From contig JARGXX010000096.1 of NCBI GenBank assembly GCA_030374765.1, positions 310,001 to 374,000 of the forward strand: DNA of 64,000 nt, given 5' to 3'. The DNA comes from Agarophyton chilense (lineage: Eukaryota; Rhodophyta; Florideophyceae; Gracilariales; Gracilariaceae). The notes under the pieces are model-generated. The model made no database searches. It had not been told where the DNA came from and worked only from the letters and a program-made list of their open reading frames with translations. The translations under genes were made by a program, and so were the position numbers. This document shows, one piece after another, positions 61,475 to 64,000 of the stretch (position 1 is the first letter of the stretch; each line of letters begins with the position of its first letter).

Positions 61475-64000
61475 TCACAGCCTTTTCATGAAGATGTCCT
61501 CGAACTCAGCTTTGAGTTCAGAAAGGGCTTTCGTGTAGCCATCGTTGAAGCCCTTCTCATATGAAGCCTCTGCAAACTGTCTCCGGTCTTCACAGAGTAT
61601 TTCATTTGTTTCGTTGTTTGCAGTGGCAAAATCTGCTGCCCCTTTGTCATCAATCAAAGCCGATCGTAGCCCCGCCCCAATTGCTTTTGACGGAATGTGA
61701 AGTAAAGAAGCAATGTGGCGTGCTCTTTCCATAACCTCCACGGGAAAGCCCGCGCGTTCCGCAATAGCTAGACCAAGTGACTCGAAAGACGGACCTTCGA
61801 CTACTTTGTGAGTCGCAACCCACCCACCTCCTTGTACATTCGTGCTTTTTGGTAATGTTGATGACTTTTTCTGCACCACGTGAAGGTGGTAGGATCCAAT
61901 ATTATCATATATTGATGACAGATGATTCAATTCGTGATAGTGAGTTACAAATACCGTTCGTGGCCTTGTGCTTCCGTTTTGAACACCCTTCGCTAGATAC
62001 TCTGCGACGCTCCAAGCGATAGCAACGCCATCTACCGTGCTGGTTCCGCGACCGATCTCATCCAACAAAACAAGGCTAGTCGACGTGACATTGGACAAAA
62101 TACATGCTGTTTCCGCCATTTCCACCTGAAATGTACTCCGCCCCCGAGCGAGATCATCGACAGCACCGACCCGAGTGAAAATTCTATCACAGATGCTCAT
62201 TGTGGCCGAACGAGCTGGTACAAAACAGCCACTTTGCGCCATAATACAAATCAGGCCAATGCTCCGCAACGCACAACTCTTTCCGGCTGCATTGGGTCCG
62301 CAGAGGATCATCAAATCCATATCATTGGATAGTGAGCTTTGCCCGATATGGAATGAATTGGGGACATAGCTCTTTCCAATGGGTAACGTCTGCTCGACAA
62401 CAGGGTGTCGCGCGTCTTCCAGTTCAAGAATGCGAGTGTCCGCGGGCAGCATTTGAGGTCTTACATAGCCTTTTTCTTCTGCTATTTCTGCGAAGCCAGC
62501 GAGAACATCAATGGAAGCAATTTGTCGCCCAAGTTGCCTCAAGTCGTGTACGTACTCTGCCAATCTGTTTCGCAATTGCTCGAACAGTCTCAACTCAAGT
62601 ATCAAAACTTCTGCAAACGCAAAATTATGTGACAGCTCCCAGTCTTTCAGCTGCTTGAAGCGAAACCTAAGCTCCGCTTTGGTGCTTTGCACTCTATCAT
62701 ATCCAAGTTTGCTGAAATACATAGGGTCCTCATTCATGATCTTTTCTCCAACAGATCGGGGGATTCTGAGTACATAACCTGTACTCTTAATGTGCTTTAT
62801 GCGCAACGTTTCAATGGAAGTTCGTTGCTTCTCCTGCTCTTCTAGCATAGAAATCCAAGACTGCGGTTCACGAATCTTTTTGCGAAGAATGTCCAATTGT
62901 TCATTGTATCCATCGCGAAAGATTCTTGTGCCCCCAAGATCCCAGTTTTCCTTAGATATGTTTCCGCTTTGGATTGCCAACGCACTAGGAACATATGATG
63001 GAGCTGGGTCAATAATAACATCCGTCACTTGTCTCGCTAATGTGATCAGTTCGTCATGAACAGGGGAGCATACATCGTTGATGTAGTTATCGTTTTGTGT
63101 CAATTCCTCAACAACATTATTTTCCAAACACCGCCAAACAAGGGATAATATGGTTGGTACTTGTAAAATTGATTCACAAAGCCATCTCATCTCCCTTGGA
63201 GTGGTTCTTCCGGTGCATATTCGACCCCCAAGTCGTTCTAAGTCGGCAAAGTTCTTCATTACATTTTGTAAAACTTGTCTGGTGTTATTTTCATCCCAAA
63301 GCAGGCCCTGTACAACCGTCTGTCGCTGATTAATGAGACTTAGACATGAGGAGGGGGCGAGAAGCCATGATCGCAAACATCGGGCCCCCATCGATGTGGT
63401 GGTTCGATCAATCGCCCATTGAAGAGAACGTTCCTTTACTCCGTCTCGAACAGTCTCTATTATTTCAAGATTCTTCAAACAAGCAGCATCCAATAGCATA
63501 GCCTGTGATGGAGAGAAAAGATGCAAAGCGCTTAACGGCATAGGCGAACCTCCGTGCTCTTGGTCTTTGCAGACAGTCATCTGCTGAACATATTTTATTA
63601 GAGCTGAGGCAGCCTGTGTACAAAACGGTCGTGTACGGCAATCAAGCGATTCGACATGATCAACTTGTTGAAGCTGAGCCAAAATACGCTCTGCGTCTGG
63701 AAGCGGTGTATTTTGACGATGAAGTACCACTGCGAAAGAGGAGGCATTCAAAATAGACGACACATGTGAACGAAAGTGTCCACTATCCGACTCTATGGTA
63801 AGCAATATTTCCACAGGTGTGATGGTAGCCAAAAGACGTTGTAGCTGATCGAAAGATGAACCATCTGTAGCTTTGAACTCTCCGGTAGAAACATCAGCAT
63901 AGGAGAACCCGAATTGGCATTGCATCTCAGATGATTCATCATTGGCACGTGCAGGCCTAACAACAACCGATGCGATGTAAGAGCTGTAGTTCGATTGTAG
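61475..64000 (-). CDS. MutS: Bacterial-type MutS DNA mismatch repair protein, 5' end beyond the window
   Basis: The frame is open from the right edge to the stop at 61475, 841 residues, and starts within the connector after the mismatch-binding domain (NYSSYIASVV, then FGFSYADVSTGEF). Core and lever domains follow (ERSLQWAIDRTTTSMGARCLRSWLL; GGRICTGRTTPREM). The ATPase has GPNAAGKS (P-loop; most have GPNMGGKS), GAVDDLARGRSTFQVEMAETACIL, LVLLDEIGRGTST (Walker B) and FVTHYHEL. The sequence is closer to bacterial MutS1 than to eukaryotic MSH proteins, suggesting an organelle-targeted enzyme of endosymbiotic origin; the targeting sequence lies outside. The mismatch-contacting Phe-x-Glu domain is also outside the window. 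Confidence 0.92.
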   Translation of the reverse strand, partial: LQSNYSSYIASVVVRPARANDESSEMQCQFGFSYADVSTGEFKATDGSSFDQLQRLLATITPVEILLTIESDSGHFRSHVSSILNASSFAVVLHRQNTPLPDAERILAQLQQVDHVESLDCRTRPFCTQAASALIKYVQQMTVCKDQEHGGSPMPLSALHLFSPSQAMLLDAACLKNLEIIETVRDGVKERSLQWAIDRTTTSMGARCLRSWLLAPSSCLSLINQRQTVVQGLLWDENNTRQVLQNVMKNFADLERLGGRICTGRTTPREMRWLCESILQVPTILSLVWRCLENNVVEELTQNDNYINDVCSPVHDELITLARQVTDVIIDPAPSYVPSALAIQSGNISKENWDLGGTRIFRDGYNEQLDILRKKIREPQSWISMLEEQEKQRTSIETLRIKHIKSTGYVLRIPRSVGEKIMNEDPMYFSKLGYDRVQSTKAELRFRFKQLKDWELSHNFAFAEVLILELRLFEQLRNRLAEYVHDLRQLGRQIASIDVLAGFAEIAEEKGYVRPQMLPADTRILELEDARHPVVEQTLPIGKSYVPNSFHIGQSSLSNDMDLMILCGPNAAGKSCALRSIGLICIMAQSGCFVPARSATMSICDRIFTRVGAVDDLARGRSTFQVEMAETACILSNVTSTSLVLLDEIGRGTSTVDGVAIAWSVAEYLAKGVQNGSTRPRTVFVTHYHELNHLSSIYDNIGSYHLHVVQKKSSTLPKSTNVQGGGWVATHKVVEGPSFESLGLAIAERAGFPVEVMERARHIASLLHIPSKAIGAGLRSALIDDKGAADFATANNETNEILCEDRRQFAEASYEKGFNDGYTKALSELKAEFEDIFMKRL

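Overview
The window reads as nuclear DNA of a photosynthetic eukaryote, most likely a red alga of the florideophyte type (Chondrus-like). Reasons: genes are compact and nearly intron-free (two short GT-AG introns in about twenty genes); several products are plastid proteins (THF1/Psb29, a BSD2-like zinc-finger protein, a Cd-induced AS8-like protein); and the only large repeat block is LTR retrotransposons. The species assignment is inference; no rRNA, tRNA or plastid marker gene was seen.

Layout. Positions 1-1560 hold anonymous DNA and a decayed Tc1-type transposase. Positions 1564-24378 are a nest of two Ty3/gypsy chromodomain elements. The outer, old element A (+ strand, about 11 kb of its own) is broken by stops, frameshifts and an integrase deletion. 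A younger element B (- strand, 11.8 kb) sits inside it, with 916-bp LTRs of equal length differing at about eight sites and a TATAT target duplication. Both elements share an 18-nt primer binding site that fits the 3' end of a eukaryotic tRNA-Tyr. Both also carry, between the chromodomain and the 3' LTR, a long reading frame on the opposite strand to gag-pol. These antisense proteins resemble each other but no family I recognise, and they are the most novel thing here.

From 25.8 kb to the end lies host gene space: an orphan membrane protein; a GT8-like membrane protein; a Yvh1/DUSP12 homologue whose catalytic cysteine is serine; an MPP6-like exosome cofactor; cytosolic-type serine hydroxymethyltransferase; a C2-like protein; a plasma-membrane-type Ca2+-ATPase; a plastid TPR-like protein overlapping tail-to-tail with an AS8-like protein; monodehydroascorbate reductase; a plastid-type membrane protein; a peroxisomal acyl-CoA oxidase with a C-terminal ARL; a mitochondrial carrier; a small calycin-like protein; a divergent BSD2-like/THF1 pair; an ER-type coiled-coil membrane protein; catalase; and a bacterial-type MutS running off the right edge.

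Functional themes: ribosome and RNA maturation (the adjacent Yvh1-like and MPP6-like genes), peroxide and ascorbate metabolism (oxidase, catalase, MDHAR), and photosystem maintenance (THF1 with the zinc-finger protein).
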